Shown: positions 44,347 through 52,444 of the stretch, piece after piece
How positions within the stretch are numbered: the stretch's first letter is position 1
Layout: each line of letters starts with the position of its first letter
NCBI RefSeq assembly: GCF_027213645.1
Contig: NZ_JAPWGL010000001.1
Span: 868,001-932,000, forward strand
Direction of reading: 5' to 3'
DNA length: 64,000 nt
From: Pedobacter rhodius
GTDB lineage: Bacteria; Bacteroidota; Bacteroidia; Sphingobacteriales; Sphingobacteriaceae
Position numbers and translations under genes: made by a program
The notes under the pieces: generated by a model
What the model saw: the letters and a program-made list of their open reading frames with translations, nothing else
Told to the model about the DNA's origin: nothing
Databases searched by the model: none

Positions 44347-45615
44347 CTACTTGATACTAACATCAAACCCTGCCTTTTTCAAATCTTCCCAAAAATAAGG
44401 ATAAGATTTTTCGACCACCTGCATTTCTTCAATTTCAACTTCGTTGATTAATAAGGCAAGCGGCGCAAAGGCCATAGCCATACGGTGGTCCTCGTAAGTA
44501 GCGATCGTAATTTTTTCCGGAAAATAAAGTTCATCTGTATTCAGTGTGTAAACCAAATTATCTTCGGTTAGCGTTACGCCAATTTTAGCAAGTTCATTTT
44601 GAAGCGCAGCAATACGGTCAGTTTCCTTTATTTTCAAGGTTTCCAGACCAGTAAAAGCCATGTTTTTACCTAATGCAGCTGCAATTACAATAACGGTTTG
44701 CGCTAAATCAGGACAAGTTTTTAAGTCTAAAACCTGATTGGATTCTAAAGACAGACCTAAATTGCTGATTGAAATTCCTTTGTCAGTTTTTTCTGTTGCA
44801 ATTCCGAAAATTTTCATGATTTTCTGGATTTGGCTATCGCCCTGTAAACTTTTCTCTTTTAATGCAGGTAAACTGATTTCAGCTTCTTCAGCCAGGGCTG
44901 CAATGCTGTACCAATAAGACGCAGCGCTCCAATCAGGCTCAACAACTAATGTTGCTGCTTTAAAAGCTTGTGGTTTTATAGAAATTGAATTTCCTTTCCA
45001 GGAATGTTCGATACCTACTTCAGCCAGCATATCCAAAGTCATATCTACATAGGGCTTTGAGGTTAGTTCGCCCTCAATTTCTAAAGTTAAACCCTGAGGC
45101 AGGACGGGGGCAATCATCAGCAATGCTGAAATGTACTGACTGCTTACATCGCCTTTAATTTTAACTTCAGCTGTTTTCTGATTTAACGGGCCAGTAATAT
45201 TCAACGGAGGAAATCCATCATTTTCTGCATAAGAGATAACTGCACCAATGGTTTTCAAAGCCTCAGCTAAAATACCGATCGGGCGTTGTTTCATTCGTTC
45301 GGTTCCGGTTAACAGAAAATTACCATTTTTTGCAGAAAGATAAGCAGAAAGAAAACGCATCGCCGTGCCCGCAGGTCCAACATCAACCGTTGTCGATTCC
45401 TGAATTCCGACTTCCGATTCTTCTTCCAGATTATTTAAAATACCATTTAGTGTAACCGTATCGGCAGCATTTGACAGGTTTTCTACTTTAACTAATTTAT
45501 TGCTTAAAGCGCTTATAATCAAAGCTCTGTTACATTCGCTTTTCGATCCTGTTAACTGGATTTCCGTGTTAATATTCCTGGTTCCTTTAAAAGAAACTAA
45601 GGCATTTTTTGACAT
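44347..45615 (-). CDS. aroA: 3-phosphoshikimate 1-carboxyvinyltransferase (EPSP synthase)
   Basis: A 422-residue enzyme with the substrate motifs GSKSECNRALIISAL near residue 24, GPAGTAMRFLSAYLS near residue 83, SSQYISALLM, and ETDRIAAL with EDHRMAMAFAPLALL near the end. It joins shikimate 3-phosphate and phosphoenolpyruvate. The usual GNAGT glyphosate loop reads GPAGTAMR, as in a divergent class of EPSP synthases; whether this changes inhibitor response is unknown. It follows the DAHP synthase gene after a 261-base gap that contains dispersed repeats but no gene. Confidence 0.95.
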   Translation of the reverse strand: MSKNALVSFKGTRNINTEIQLTGSKSECNRALIISALSNKLVKVENLSNAADTVTLNGILNNLEEESEVGIQESTTVDVGPAGTAMRFLSAYLSAKNGNFLLTGTERMKQRPIGILAEALKTIGAVISYAENDGFPPLNITGPLNQKTAEVKIKGDVSSQYISALLMIAPVLPQGLTLEIEGELTSKPYVDMTLDMLAEVGIEHSWKGNSISIKPQAFKAATLVVEPDWSAASYWYSIAALAEEAEISLPALKEKSLQGDSQIQKIMKIFGIATEKTDKGISISNLGLSLESNQVLDLKTCPDLAQTVIVIAAALGKNMAFTGLETLKIKETDRIAALQNELAKIGVTLTEDNLVYTLNTDELYFPEKITIATYEDHRMAMAFAPLALLINEVEIEEMQVVEKSYPYFWEDLKKAGFDVSIK

Positions 45616-45656
45616 TTTATTCTGGTTTTATGCTCAATGAGTCGTCTTTAAATGTT

Positions 45657-45716
45657 CGTCATGTTGAGCCTGTCGAAACACTTTTAAATAGTTCGTCGAC
45701 AAGCTCAGAATGACAA
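45657..45716. repeat. Dispersed inverted repeat, TTGAGCCTGTCGA type
   Basis: GTTGAGCCTGTCGAAA and TCGTCGACAAGCTCAGAATGAC face each other here. The same half-sites recur at 8727, 43034 and 63848. The unit lies between two aro genes, so it is transcribed and could fold in the mRNA. Confidence 0.6.
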
Positions 45717-45876
45717 TTCGTAAGATACAACGCCATTATATTTTATAAATCATTACTGTATGAGCAGTTGTTAAAAAGCTATCATTTTAAGATTGCTTCG
45801 TGCCTCGCAATGACGTGGTACTTTTGCTTTCGGTTTTCGTTTTTCGCTTTGCTCTTTAAGCTTTAGTCTTTCGGCT

Positions 45877-47016
45877 TTAAGCTTTCACTTCAGTATGTTG
45901 CTCAGCAGCAATTCCTTTTTCAGCTTTGCCTGCATTCATAATCTCCGTTTGTTTACGGATAGATTCACCGTGCATCAATTCTAAGAATTTTTCTGTGAAG
46001 TTTAAATCTAACTTTAAAGCTTTTGCGAAAGCATGACCTTTTTTAATGATGGCGTCCCAACGGTTAACCTGTAAAATCGTTACCTGATTATCACGTTTGA
46101 ATTCGCCGATTTTTTCAACGATGGCCATACGCTCGCCTAATTTTTGCAATAAAACATCATCAATTTTATCGATTGATTTACGTAAATCAGCTAGTTTATC
46201 AGCGAAAGCTTCGTTTGGTGCCTCTGGCTCACGAACAGTTAATCGGTCTACCAATTCTGCCAATGCAGCTGGTGTAACTTGTTGTTTGGCATCTGTCCAT
46301 GCAACTGATGGGTCAACATGCGATTCAATCATTAAGCCTTGCATATCTAAATCCAAAGCTTTTTGAGAAATGTAAGGGATCAACTCACGGTTACCGCAAA
46401 TATGGCTTGGATCGTTGATGATTGGCAATTCAGGGCATAAAGTTTTTAATTGAATAGCCAGTTCCCACATGGGTTCGTTACGGAAAGAACTTTTTTCGAA
46501 CGAAGAGAAACCGCGGTGAATCGCACCAATTTTAGTAATTCCGGCACCGTTAATACGCTCGATAGCGCCAATCCACAATTGTAAATCAGGGTTTACCGGG
46601 TTTTTAATTAATACCGGAACATCATGGCCTTTTAATGCATCAGCAATTTCCTGAACAGTAAATGGATTTACAGTAGAACGTGCACCAATCCAAAGGATAT
46701 CTACACCGGCTGCCAAAGCCTCTTCAACGTGTTTTGCATTTGCAACTTCAACAGCGGTAGGTAAACCCGTTTCTGCTTTTGCACGCTTTAACCACTCTAA
46801 ACCGATACTTCCGATACCCTCAAATTCTCCCGGACGCGTACGTGGTTTCCAGATACCAGCCCTTAAAACCGATACTTTACCGGTAGCAGCCAATAAATGT
46901 GCTGTTATTAATAATTGCTCTTCAGTTTCTGCACTGCATGGTCCAGAGATAATTAATGGTTCGTTGTTAACGTTTAACCAGGTGTTTAAAGGTTGGATGT
47001 TTAAATTAAGTTTCAT
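45877..47016 (-). CDS. Bifunctional DAHP synthase / chorismate mutase
   Basis: A 379-residue fusion. Residues 1-265 are a type I-beta (KDO8P-synthase-like) DAHP synthase: IISGPCSAET, VLRAGIWKPRTRPGEFEGIG, IKNPVNPDLQLWIGA and NDPSHICG. Residues 275-365 are an AroQ-type chorismate mutase: LADLRKSIDKIDDVLLQKLGERMAIVEKIGEFKR. The enzyme makes 3-deoxy-D-arabino-heptulosonate 7-phosphate, the first shikimate step, and rearranges chorismate to prephenate for Phe and Tyr. The fused mutase often gives feedback control by prephenate. The gene follows pheA after 83 bases and is probably controlled with it by the upstream attenuator. Confidence 0.93.
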   Translation of the reverse strand: MKLNLNIQPLNTWLNVNNEPLIISGPCSAETEEQLLITAHLLAATGKVSVLRAGIWKPRTRPGEFEGIGSIGLEWLKRAKAETGLPTAVEVANAKHVEEALAAGVDILWIGARSTVNPFTVQEIADALKGHDVPVLIKNPVNPDLQLWIGAIERINGAGITKIGAIHRGFSSFEKSSFRNEPMWELAIQLKTLCPELPIINDPSHICGNRELIPYISQKALDLDMQGLMIESHVDPSVAWTDAKQQVTPAALAELVDRLTVREPEAPNEAFADKLADLRKSIDKIDDVLLQKLGERMAIVEKIGEFKRDNQVTILQVNRWDAIIKKGHAFAKALKLDLNFTEKFLELMHGESIRKQTEIMNAGKAEKGIAAEQHTEVKA

Positions 47017-47099
47017 GATTTATGGCTTGTAATATTTTATAATTCGATTGTTTAATTGCTTTATTGTTGCTGATTCGTAATTCTAAAATCGTAGTTTCT

Positions 47100-47933
47100 C
47101 TATACTTTATCATTCTTTAAATATTCTCCGAGAATGTTGAAATTCGAGGTGTACTTTAAGGCTTTCCTAACGGCCTTGTCATACCTTTCTGTGCTTGGCC
47201 ATTCTAAGTCGACGTAAAAATAATATTCGTTTCGTTTACCCAGTACCGGCATAGATTGTATTTTTGTTAAGCTTACATCCTGCTCTGCGAAGATATTCAG
47301 CACTGTTGCCAGTGAGCCAGCTTTGTGCCCAACCTGAAAACAGATTGATGCTTTGTTTATTTTTTTACCCTCATCAGTTTTGTCTTTTTTAAGGATGAGG
47401 AAACGGGTATAGTTTTTCTTGTTTGATTCTACCCGGCGTTCTAATATATTTAGCCCGTAAAGTTCTGCAGCTAAGTTATTAGCGATGGCCATGGTATCCG
47501 TTAGTTTTTCCTCCTGGATGCGTTTTGCACAAGCGGCGGTATCGTTACTTTCCACAATCTTGATATGAGGGTAATCGTAAAAGAAATCGATGCATTGACG
47601 GATGGCAATAGGGTGGGAGGTTACAATTTTGATGTCCTCGAATTTCACACCCGGCAACGCCATTAAGTGCAATTGAATTGGCAAATATACCTCGCCAACT
47701 ACTGAGAAGCCATAATCGCGGATTAACGTGTAGTTTGGTAATAAGCTACCTGCGATGGAGTTTTCGATGGCCATTACAACGAAGTCGGCTTCATTTTTCT
47801 CCAGCTTGTCGCAGGTTTCTTTAAATGAGTTACACTCTACAGTTTCGATGTTTTTACCAAAGAACTTGTAGGCTGCCTCTTCATGAAAAGATGCTTTAAT
47901 ACCTTGAATTGCTACTCTTTTTGTCGTTTCCAT
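47100..47933 (-). CDS. pheA: Prephenate dehydratase
   Basis: A 277-residue enzyme from the ATG at 47933; a TTG frame from 47948 would begin inside the leader terminator. The catalytic part holds AIQGIKASFHEEAAYKFF, MAIENSIAGSLLPNY and the NYTRFLIL motif with the TRF residues of the active site. An ACT domain follows (ICFQVGHKAGSLATVLNIFAEQDVSLTKIQSMP). The Phe-binding motifs GALV and ESRP of E. coli read GSLA and QSMP, so feedback by Phe may differ. It makes phenylpyruvate from prephenate. It is the first structural gene after the Phe/Tyr leader peptide and terminator. Confidence 0.95.
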   Translation of the reverse strand: METTKRVAIQGIKASFHEEAAYKFFGKNIETVECNSFKETCDKLEKNEADFVVMAIENSIAGSLLPNYTLIRDYGFSVVGEVYLPIQLHLMALPGVKFEDIKIVTSHPIAIRQCIDFFYDYPHIKIVESNDTAACAKRIQEEKLTDTMAIANNLAAELYGLNILERRVESNKKNYTRFLILKKDKTDEGKKINKASICFQVGHKAGSLATVLNIFAEQDVSLTKIQSMPVLGKRNEYYFYVDLEWPSTERYDKAVRKALKYTSNFNILGEYLKNDKV

Positions 47934-47945
47934 TTTTGCGTAAAA

Positions 47946-47979
47946 CAAAAAAGTCCCGGCTGTTTGCCGGGACTTTTTT
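47946..47979 (-). terminator. Terminator of the pheA attenuator
   Basis: On the minus strand AAAAAAGTCCCGGC (47966-47979) pairs with GCCGGGACTTTTTT (47947-47960) over loop AAACA and ends with a T-run, 12 bases before the pheA ATG. It follows the leader peptide stop by 35 bases. The leader segment GCCGGGG at 48018-48024 can instead pair with the CCCGGC of the 5' arm, giving the antiterminator. Confidence 0.9.
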
Positions 47980-48014
47980 ATACATTTTAATATTGTTATA
48001 TATCTTTTTGCATA

Positions 48015-48077
48015 TTAGCCCCGGCTCTCACTAAAATAGTAAAAGTAACCAAAGTAATATGTGTTGAATAATTTCAT
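48015..48077 (-). CDS. Phe/Tyr-rich leader peptide of the pheA attenuator
   Basis: A 20-codon frame: ATG AAA TTA TTC then NTYYFGYFYYF and a tail of SESRG before TAA. It has four Phe and five Tyr codons, eight of them within nine of the eleven central residues. The last codons AGC CGG GGC overlap the antiterminator segment. If ribosomes stall for lack of Phe- or Tyr-tRNA, that segment is free to pair with the terminator 5' arm and transcription continues into pheA. If they reach the stop codon, they cover it and the terminator forms. The start lies 18 bases after a promoter -7 element, as in known leaders. Found by reading the sequence; expression is untested. Confidence 0.85.
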   Translation of the reverse strand: MKLFNTYYFGYFYYFSESRG

Positions 48078-48095
48078 TTTTGTTTTTGAATGAGC

Positions 48096-48125
48096 CAAAT
48101 GTAATAACAAAATTTAATTTGTCAA
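48096..48125 (-). promoter_or_regulatory. Promoter of the pheA leader transcript
   Basis: On the minus strand TTGAC (TTG at 48123-48125) and TACATTTG (48096-48103) are spaced by 19 bases, which fits the Bacteroidota TTTG / TAnnTTTG promoter well. A transcript start about 6 bases further would leave a very short untranslated part before the leader ATG at 48077. Confidence 0.7.
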
Positions 48126-48185
48126 TAGGAAAATGAAAATAATTTTAATAAAACTTAATTTTTCTTGATTTAGACCGTTTTTGAG

Positions 48186-48504
48186 ATGGGTATGAAATGT
48201 GGTTTCAATTGTTATTGGAGGCTGTCGATGATAAACACTTTTTTGAGATTTGCAGGTATGCTCCTAGTATCCCCCGCGGGCGGGGGAATTAAAGGGGGTG
48301 GTTTTTTTAAGTATGCATTATTCTTAGCTAAAAAATCCTCCCCCTTGCCCCCTCAAGAGGGGGATAGCATGGTGCAGAACCTCTCGATTTTCAAAAAAAC
48401 TCTAAACAAAAACGGTCTGTAAAATACAGACCGTGATTTATGATTTATGATTTTTTATTTCGCCATATAACCCACGATTTAAATCGTGGGTTATATGACT
48501 AAAG
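48186..48504. repeat. Intergenic stretch with C/G-run repeats and two strong hairpins
   Basis: No gene; a frame at 48186-48422 runs through repeats. The stretch holds C-run and G-run units (48270-48300, 48341-48364) of the family also seen at 37320 and 37756. Then come ACGGTCTGTA with TACAGACCGT (48412-48434) and a perfect 34-base palindrome at 48464-48497 (CATATAACCCACGATTT and its complement). The palindrome lies 7 bases after the stop of the fatty acid hydroxylase gene and probably ends its transcript. Confidence 0.75.
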
Positions 48505-49470
48505 CTATCCCGTTGAGCTCAGCTCTCGTTGCTGGTCATTAAAACCCTTAACCTTATTGTTCTCTTTAGTCTGCTTTTCTAATTCTTCAGCCTCGCGTAA
48601 CTCTTGTTGCATTAGCTTTGCAATTTTGGTGCTGCCATCGTGGCTCCAGCCCGGCGGATTAAGAATGTATCTCACCTTATCCATAAAAGTTGGGGCTTTT
48701 TTAACATCGGCAGTAAGGGCAATAAACTCATGGAAAATAATGTTAACCGGACCGGTATCTTTAGGTTGTGTTGTTAAGCCATATTTAATTTCATCTTCAG
48801 GTAATTCAGCCTGAAAAGTTCCAAACCATCTGTCCCAGAGAATTAAAACCATACCCATATTTTTATCGAGGTAGCGCACATTACTGGCATGGTGAACGCG
48901 GTGGTGCGATGGTGTTACGAAAACATATTCGTACCATTTCGGGAAGTTGATTTTATATTGCGTATGAACCAGGTTACCGTAAATCTGTGTAACCAGATAA
49001 GCAAAAAGTATATCCATCGCCGTGAAACCCATAAATGCCAAAGGCAAATAAAAGAACACACGATATAAAGGCTCGAAAACAGTAGAACGGAAACCCGTTG
49101 TTAAATTGAAATATTCTGATGAGTGGTGGGTAACATGCATGGCCCAGAAAAAGCGAACATAATGACCAACCGTATGCAGAAACCAATACAGGAAATCCTG
49201 CGCTAAAATCAAAACCAACCAATAAATCCAGACATTCGAGATTTGAAAAAGACGGAACTGATAGCAGTACTCCAGCAAAAAGAATGTTGCTGTTTTCATC
49301 CCCAGATTAATGATCACCGCCGCAGTCATTAAATAGATGTTCGTCCAGGTATCGCGTTTGGTGTATAATTTTTTGTCGTGTGCATAGCTGAAATACATTT
49401 CAACCAGGGTTAAAACGATTACAAAGCCAAATAACCCGCCGACAGAAATATCACTTCCGGTAAATTTCAT
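48505..49470 (-). CDS. Fatty acid hydroxylase / sterol desaturase family membrane protein
   Basis: A 321-residue integral membrane protein with four or more helices. The histidine boxes that bind the di-iron centre are HTVGH near residue 98, HVTHHSSEYFNL near residue 111 and HHRVHHASN near residue 189. The family hydroxylates or desaturates lipids, sterols or carotenoids; the substrate is unknown. Bacteroidota make sphingolipids and hydroxylated fatty acids, which is one possibility. It starts 1 base after the aroB stop, so translation is coupled, an odd pairing with a shikimate enzyme. Confidence 0.88.
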   Translation of the reverse strand: MKFTGSDISVGGLFGFVIVLTLVEMYFSYAHDKKLYTKRDTWTNIYLMTAAVIINLGMKTATFFLLEYCYQFRLFQISNVWIYWLVLILAQDFLYWFLHTVGHYVRFFWAMHVTHHSSEYFNLTTGFRSTVFEPLYRVFFYLPLAFMGFTAMDILFAYLVTQIYGNLVHTQYKINFPKWYEYVFVTPSHHRVHHASNVRYLDKNMGMVLILWDRWFGTFQAELPEDEIKYGLTTQPKDTGPVNIIFHEFIALTADVKKAPTFMDKVRYILNPPGWSHDGSTKIAKLMQQELREAEELEKQTKENNKVKGFNDQQRELSSTG

Positions 49471-49471
49471 T

Positions 49472-50530
49472 TTACAAACTGTTATAATAATCCAAACTGC
49501 TTAAAATATCGGCTGTACTTACACGGCAGTTAAACGTGCATTTGCCTGTCGTTTCTAAAAGAGAGAATAAAATATTACCATCCTCATTCTTTTTATCGCT
49601 TTGCATTAACGTTAAAAGCGTTTCGAAACTTTCTTTTTTAATATGGTATTTTGGATATAACGATAAAATATAATCGCTGATATCTTTCAGTTCTTCTTTC
49701 GTTAAACCGCTGTTTTTGATGGATAAGGCGGCCTCGCAAACAAAACCAATGGCAATCGCCTCACCATGTGTTAATGGATTTTCATCATTTGCTAAAGAAT
49801 AACTTTCTACAGCATGACCAATCGTGTGACCGAAATTTAAAATCTTGCGCAGATTTTTTTCATGTGGGTCGATGGTTACCACTTCATTCTTAATCTCAAC
49901 TGAGCGGTAAATATCTTCAGCAGATGGCCTTAGATAATCAGTAGTTTTTAATTTTTCGTAGTAGTCCTTATCGTAAATTAAACCATGTTTTATCATTTCG
50001 GCAAAGCCTGATAAAAGTTCACGCTGTGGCAGGGTTTTTAAGAATTCAGTTTCAATAAAAACCATTTGCGGAAGCGTAAAAGTACCCACCATGTTTTTAA
50101 CATTATCGATATCAATCCCTGTCTTACCGCCAACCGAGGCATCAACCTGCGAAAGCAGGGTAGTTGGAACATTAATGAAATCGATACCGCGTTTATAAGT
50201 TGAAGCGATAAAACCGCCCATATCCGTAATCACTCCACCGCCTAAATTTATCATTAAACTTTTACGGTCGGCCTCAAAATCCAAAAGCGTTTTCCAGATG
50301 CCGATACAAAAATCGATATTTTTGTTTTCTTCTCCGGCAGAGGTTTCAATTAAATCGAAATCAGCAAAATCATCCAGCATTGATTGAAAAACCGGTAAAC
50401 AGATTTCGCTGGTATGTTCATCAGCAAGAATAAAAACATTGCTGTATTTATTGCTTTCTAAAAGGTTTTTTAAGGCATCTAAATTGCTTTCGAAATAAAG
50501 CGAATGGCCTGCGCTTGTTAAGGTTTCCAT
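49472..50530 (-). CDS. aroB: 3-dehydroquinate synthase
   Basis: A 352-residue enzyme. NAD-binding and active-site motifs are clear: LGGGVITDMGGFIASTYKRG, VPTTLLSQVDASVGGKTGID, GFAEMIKHGLIYD and LNFGHTIGHAVES with the zinc histidines. It turns DAHP into 3-dehydroquinate, the second shikimate step. Its ATG overlaps the stop of the S4-domain gene by one base and its stop is 1 base before the next gene, so the three are one translational unit. It is separate from the pheA-led aro genes and lies upstream of their leader. Confidence 0.96.
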   Translation of the reverse strand: METLTSAGHSLYFESNLDALKNLLESNKYSNVFILADEHTSEICLPVFQSMLDDFADFDLIETSAGEENKNIDFCIGIWKTLLDFEADRKSLMINLGGGVITDMGGFIASTYKRGIDFINVPTTLLSQVDASVGGKTGIDIDNVKNMVGTFTLPQMVFIETEFLKTLPQRELLSGFAEMIKHGLIYDKDYYEKLKTTDYLRPSAEDIYRSVEIKNEVVTIDPHEKNLRKILNFGHTIGHAVESYSLANDENPLTHGEAIAIGFVCEAALSIKNSGLTKEELKDISDYILSLYPKYHIKKESFETLLTLMQSDKKNEDGNILFSLLETTGKCTFNCRVSTADILSSLDYYNSL

Positions 50531-50736
50531 TATATTACTTCGATTTTATCCTGTCCAAAAGTGATGATGTCGCCAACCCTGACTTTATAGCGTTTGCGAA
50601 ATTCTACTTCTCCGTTGCATTTAACCAGGCCATCCATTACGGCAGCCTGGGCATCGCCACCTGTTCCAACCAAACCGGTTGCCTTCAGCAACTGGATTAA
50701 TGGGATAAATTCGCCTTCTAATTTAAATTGTATCAT
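50530..50736 (-). CDS. Small S4-domain RNA-binding protein
   Basis: A 68-residue protein that is almost only an S4 RNA-binding fold: FIPLIQLLKATGLVGTGGDAQAAVMDGLVKCNGEVEFRKRYKVRVGDIITF. This layout matches the YaaA/YbcJ-type small S4 proteins, which are thought to bind structured or ribosomal RNA. It is cytoplasmic. Its stop overlaps the start of aroB, so the two are probably made together; the functional link is not clear. Confidence 0.85.
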   Translation of the reverse strand: MIQFKLEGEFIPLIQLLKATGLVGTGGDAQAAVMDGLVKCNGEVEFRKRYKVRVGDIITFGQDKIEVI

Positions 50737-50794
50737 TTTGCTGCAAAAATACGATTATTTCGAGGTTTTACGTTCGTAGAATGGATGCTTTTTA

Positions 50795-50802
50795 TAATTT
50801 TG
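50795..50802 (+). promoter_or_regulatory. Putative -7 element of the proline dehydrogenase gene
   Basis: TAATTTTG fits TAnnTTTG and lies 26 bases before the start codon at 50829. The -33 position is not clear. Confidence 0.45.
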
Positions 50803-50828
50803 CATCCGTCTGACTTATTAAACACCAA

Positions 50829-52016
50829 ATGATTGATTCATCCCCCAATAAACAACCTAATTTCGATAACACGGAAGTTGCTTTTCGTCAAAAGACCAAT
50901 GCGGAATTAAAAAAGGCATTTTGGCTTTTTAAAATGATTGGCAATAACTTTTTAACCAAGGTTGGTCCAACGATAACTAATTTCTTTTTGAATATTGGAT
51001 TGCCTATTCAGGGTGCCATTAAAGCAACTATTTTTCAGCAGTTTTGTGGCGGCGAAACCATCGCCGAGTGCGATAAAGCCATTGCTCAACTGGCAAAAGG
51101 TGGTGTAGGAACCATTTTAGATTATTCGGTTGAAGGGGAGGAAGAAGAAGTGGTTTTTGATGAAACCTGTCAGGAAATTATCCGTACCATTCTCCGGGCC
51201 GATGGCGACCCGAACATTCCGATTACCGTTTTTAAAATTACAGGCATCGGTCGTTTTGCCTTGTTAGAAAAGTTAGATGCGAAACAAACTCTAACGGACA
51301 ATGAACAGGCAGAGTTTGATAAGGTAAAATTACGTTGTGAAATGATTTGCCGCACCGCTTTTGATAAAGGTGTGCCGGTTATGATTGATGCCGAGGAGAC
51401 CTGGATTCAGGATACCATTGATGAATTGGCTTTAGATATGATGCGTAAATTTAATCAGGAACGCATAATTGTTTACAATACTTACCAAATGTATCGCCAT
51501 GATAAACTGGCAGATATGAAAGCCGATCACTTAATTGCCAAAGCTGCCGGTTTTATTTTAGGTGTGAAAATGGTTCGTGGTGCATATATGGAAAAAGAGC
51601 GCAAACGTGCTGCTGAAATGGGCTATCCGTCGCCAATTCAACCCGATAAAGAATCATCTGATAAAGATTATAATGAATCGTTGCGTTATTGTGTAGATCA
51701 TATTGAAGAAATAGCCATCGTTTGCGGCACGCATAATGAAGATAGCAGTCGTTTGTTAACTTACCTTTTAGAAGAAAAAAAAGTGGCGCATAATCATCCC
51801 CATGTCTATTTTGCACAATTATTGGGCATGAGTGATAACCTGAGTTTCAATCTTGCCGATGCGAACTACAATGTAGCGAAGTATGTACCTTACGGACCGA
51901 TTAAAGCGGTAATGCCTTATTTATTCAGAAGAGCACAAGAAAATACTTCAGTTGCAGGACAGACCGGTAGAGAGTTAGGATTGATTGAAAGGGAATTGAA
52001 GAGAAGAAAGCTTTAG
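50829..52016 (+). CDS. Proline dehydrogenase
   Basis: A 395-residue single-function proline dehydrogenase. The FAD/substrate barrel shows MIDAEETWIQDTIDELA, VYNTYQMYRHD, LGVKMVRGAYMEKERKRA, CGTHNED and the substrate-binding YLFRRAQENTSVAGQ (the RRxxEN motif). It oxidises L-proline to pyrroline-5-carboxylate with transfer of electrons to FAD and the quinone pool. The Bacteroidota form is closer in length to eukaryotic PRODH than to the PutA fusion. No pyrroline-5-carboxylate dehydrogenase gene is near. A strong hairpin follows the stop. Confidence 0.93.
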   Translation: MIDSSPNKQPNFDNTEVAFRQKTNAELKKAFWLFKMIGNNFLTKVGPTITNFFLNIGLPIQGAIKATIFQQFCGGETIAECDKAIAQLAKGGVGTILDYSVEGEEEEVVFDETCQEIIRTILRADGDPNIPITVFKITGIGRFALLEKLDAKQTLTDNEQAEFDKVKLRCEMICRTAFDKGVPVMIDAEETWIQDTIDELALDMMRKFNQERIIVYNTYQMYRHDKLADMKADHLIAKAAGFILGVKMVRGAYMEKERKRAAEMGYPSPIQPDKESSDKDYNESLRYCVDHIEEIAIVCGTHNEDSSRLLTYLLEEKKVAHNHPHVYFAQLLGMSDNLSFNLADANYNVAKYVPYGPIKAVMPYLFRRAQENTSVAGQTGRELGLIERELKRRKL

Positions 52017-52031
52017 TTTACTGTATTGTAT

Positions 52032-52094
52032 TGTCATTCTGAGGAACGAAATCTTGTTTCATAGGTTGCAGATTCTTCGTTCCTCAGAATGACA
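52032..52094. terminator. Hairpin between convergent genes
   Basis: TGTCATTCTGAGGAACGAA at 52032-52050 is the exact complement of the segment at 52076-52094, a 19-base-pair stem with a 25-base loop. It lies after the proline dehydrogenase stop and before the end of the convergent Mpo1-like gene. The motif GTCATTCTGAGGAACGAA is typical of dispersed repeats in this group, so it may be a repeat that also ends transcripts in both directions; no long T-run is present. Confidence 0.6.
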
Positions 52095-52116
52095 GCATGA
52101 GCAGATTTGCCGCAAA

Positions 52117-52437
52117 TTATTTCCTCGCCACAAAACCCTGCTTTCCGGTTAGCAAATCATAAAACAAAATAAAATCGCTTGCTAAACTATAGCCTGGATA
52201 TTGAAATGTGGCGGGTTTGTTTTTTTCGAAGAAAAAATGACCCACCCAGGCAAACCCATAACCTAAAACCGGCATGGCTAAGAAAAAATGCCAGTTATGG
52301 AACAGAAACCCGGTTATAAATGCAAGCACTACCAAACCTGTACCGATAAAATGCAAAATTCTGGAAGTTGTATTGGTATGCTGACTTAAATAAAACGGAT
52401 AAAATTCCCGAAGCGATTTAATTTTTTTTTCTGCCAT
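52117..52437 (-). CDS. Mpo1-like protein (DUF962)
   Basis: A 106-residue membrane protein. The start LREFYPFYLSQHTNTTSRILHFIGT is the DUF962/Mpo1 signature, with the conserved His in QHTN and LHFIG; a further His is in WVGHFFFEKNKPATF. Two to three membrane helices fit the hydrophobic runs. Yeast Mpo1 is an iron-dependent dioxygenase that shortens 2-hydroxy fatty acids from sphingolipid breakdown. A similar role would suit a sphingolipid-making Bacteroidota and the fatty acid hydroxylase 3 kb away, but the link is an inference. It starts 7 bases after the HAD gene. Confidence 0.85.
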   Translation of the reverse strand: MAEKKIKSLREFYPFYLSQHTNTTSRILHFIGTGLVVLAFITGFLFHNWHFFLAMPVLGYGFAWVGHFFFEKNKPATFQYPGYSLASDFILFYDLLTGKQGFVARK

Positions 52438-52444
52438 AGTCGAT

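Noticed and set aside
44270..44350. TACTTGATAC-type tandem repeat between aroA and aroC as a regulator array
   Set aside because: The units are irregular and low in complexity, like other decayed repeats in the window; nothing points to protein binding.
48186..48422. 78-codon open frame in front of the hydroxylase gene end
   Set aside because: Composed of C/G-run repeats and hairpins (PPQEGD-type translation of a repeat), no start signal; not a gene.
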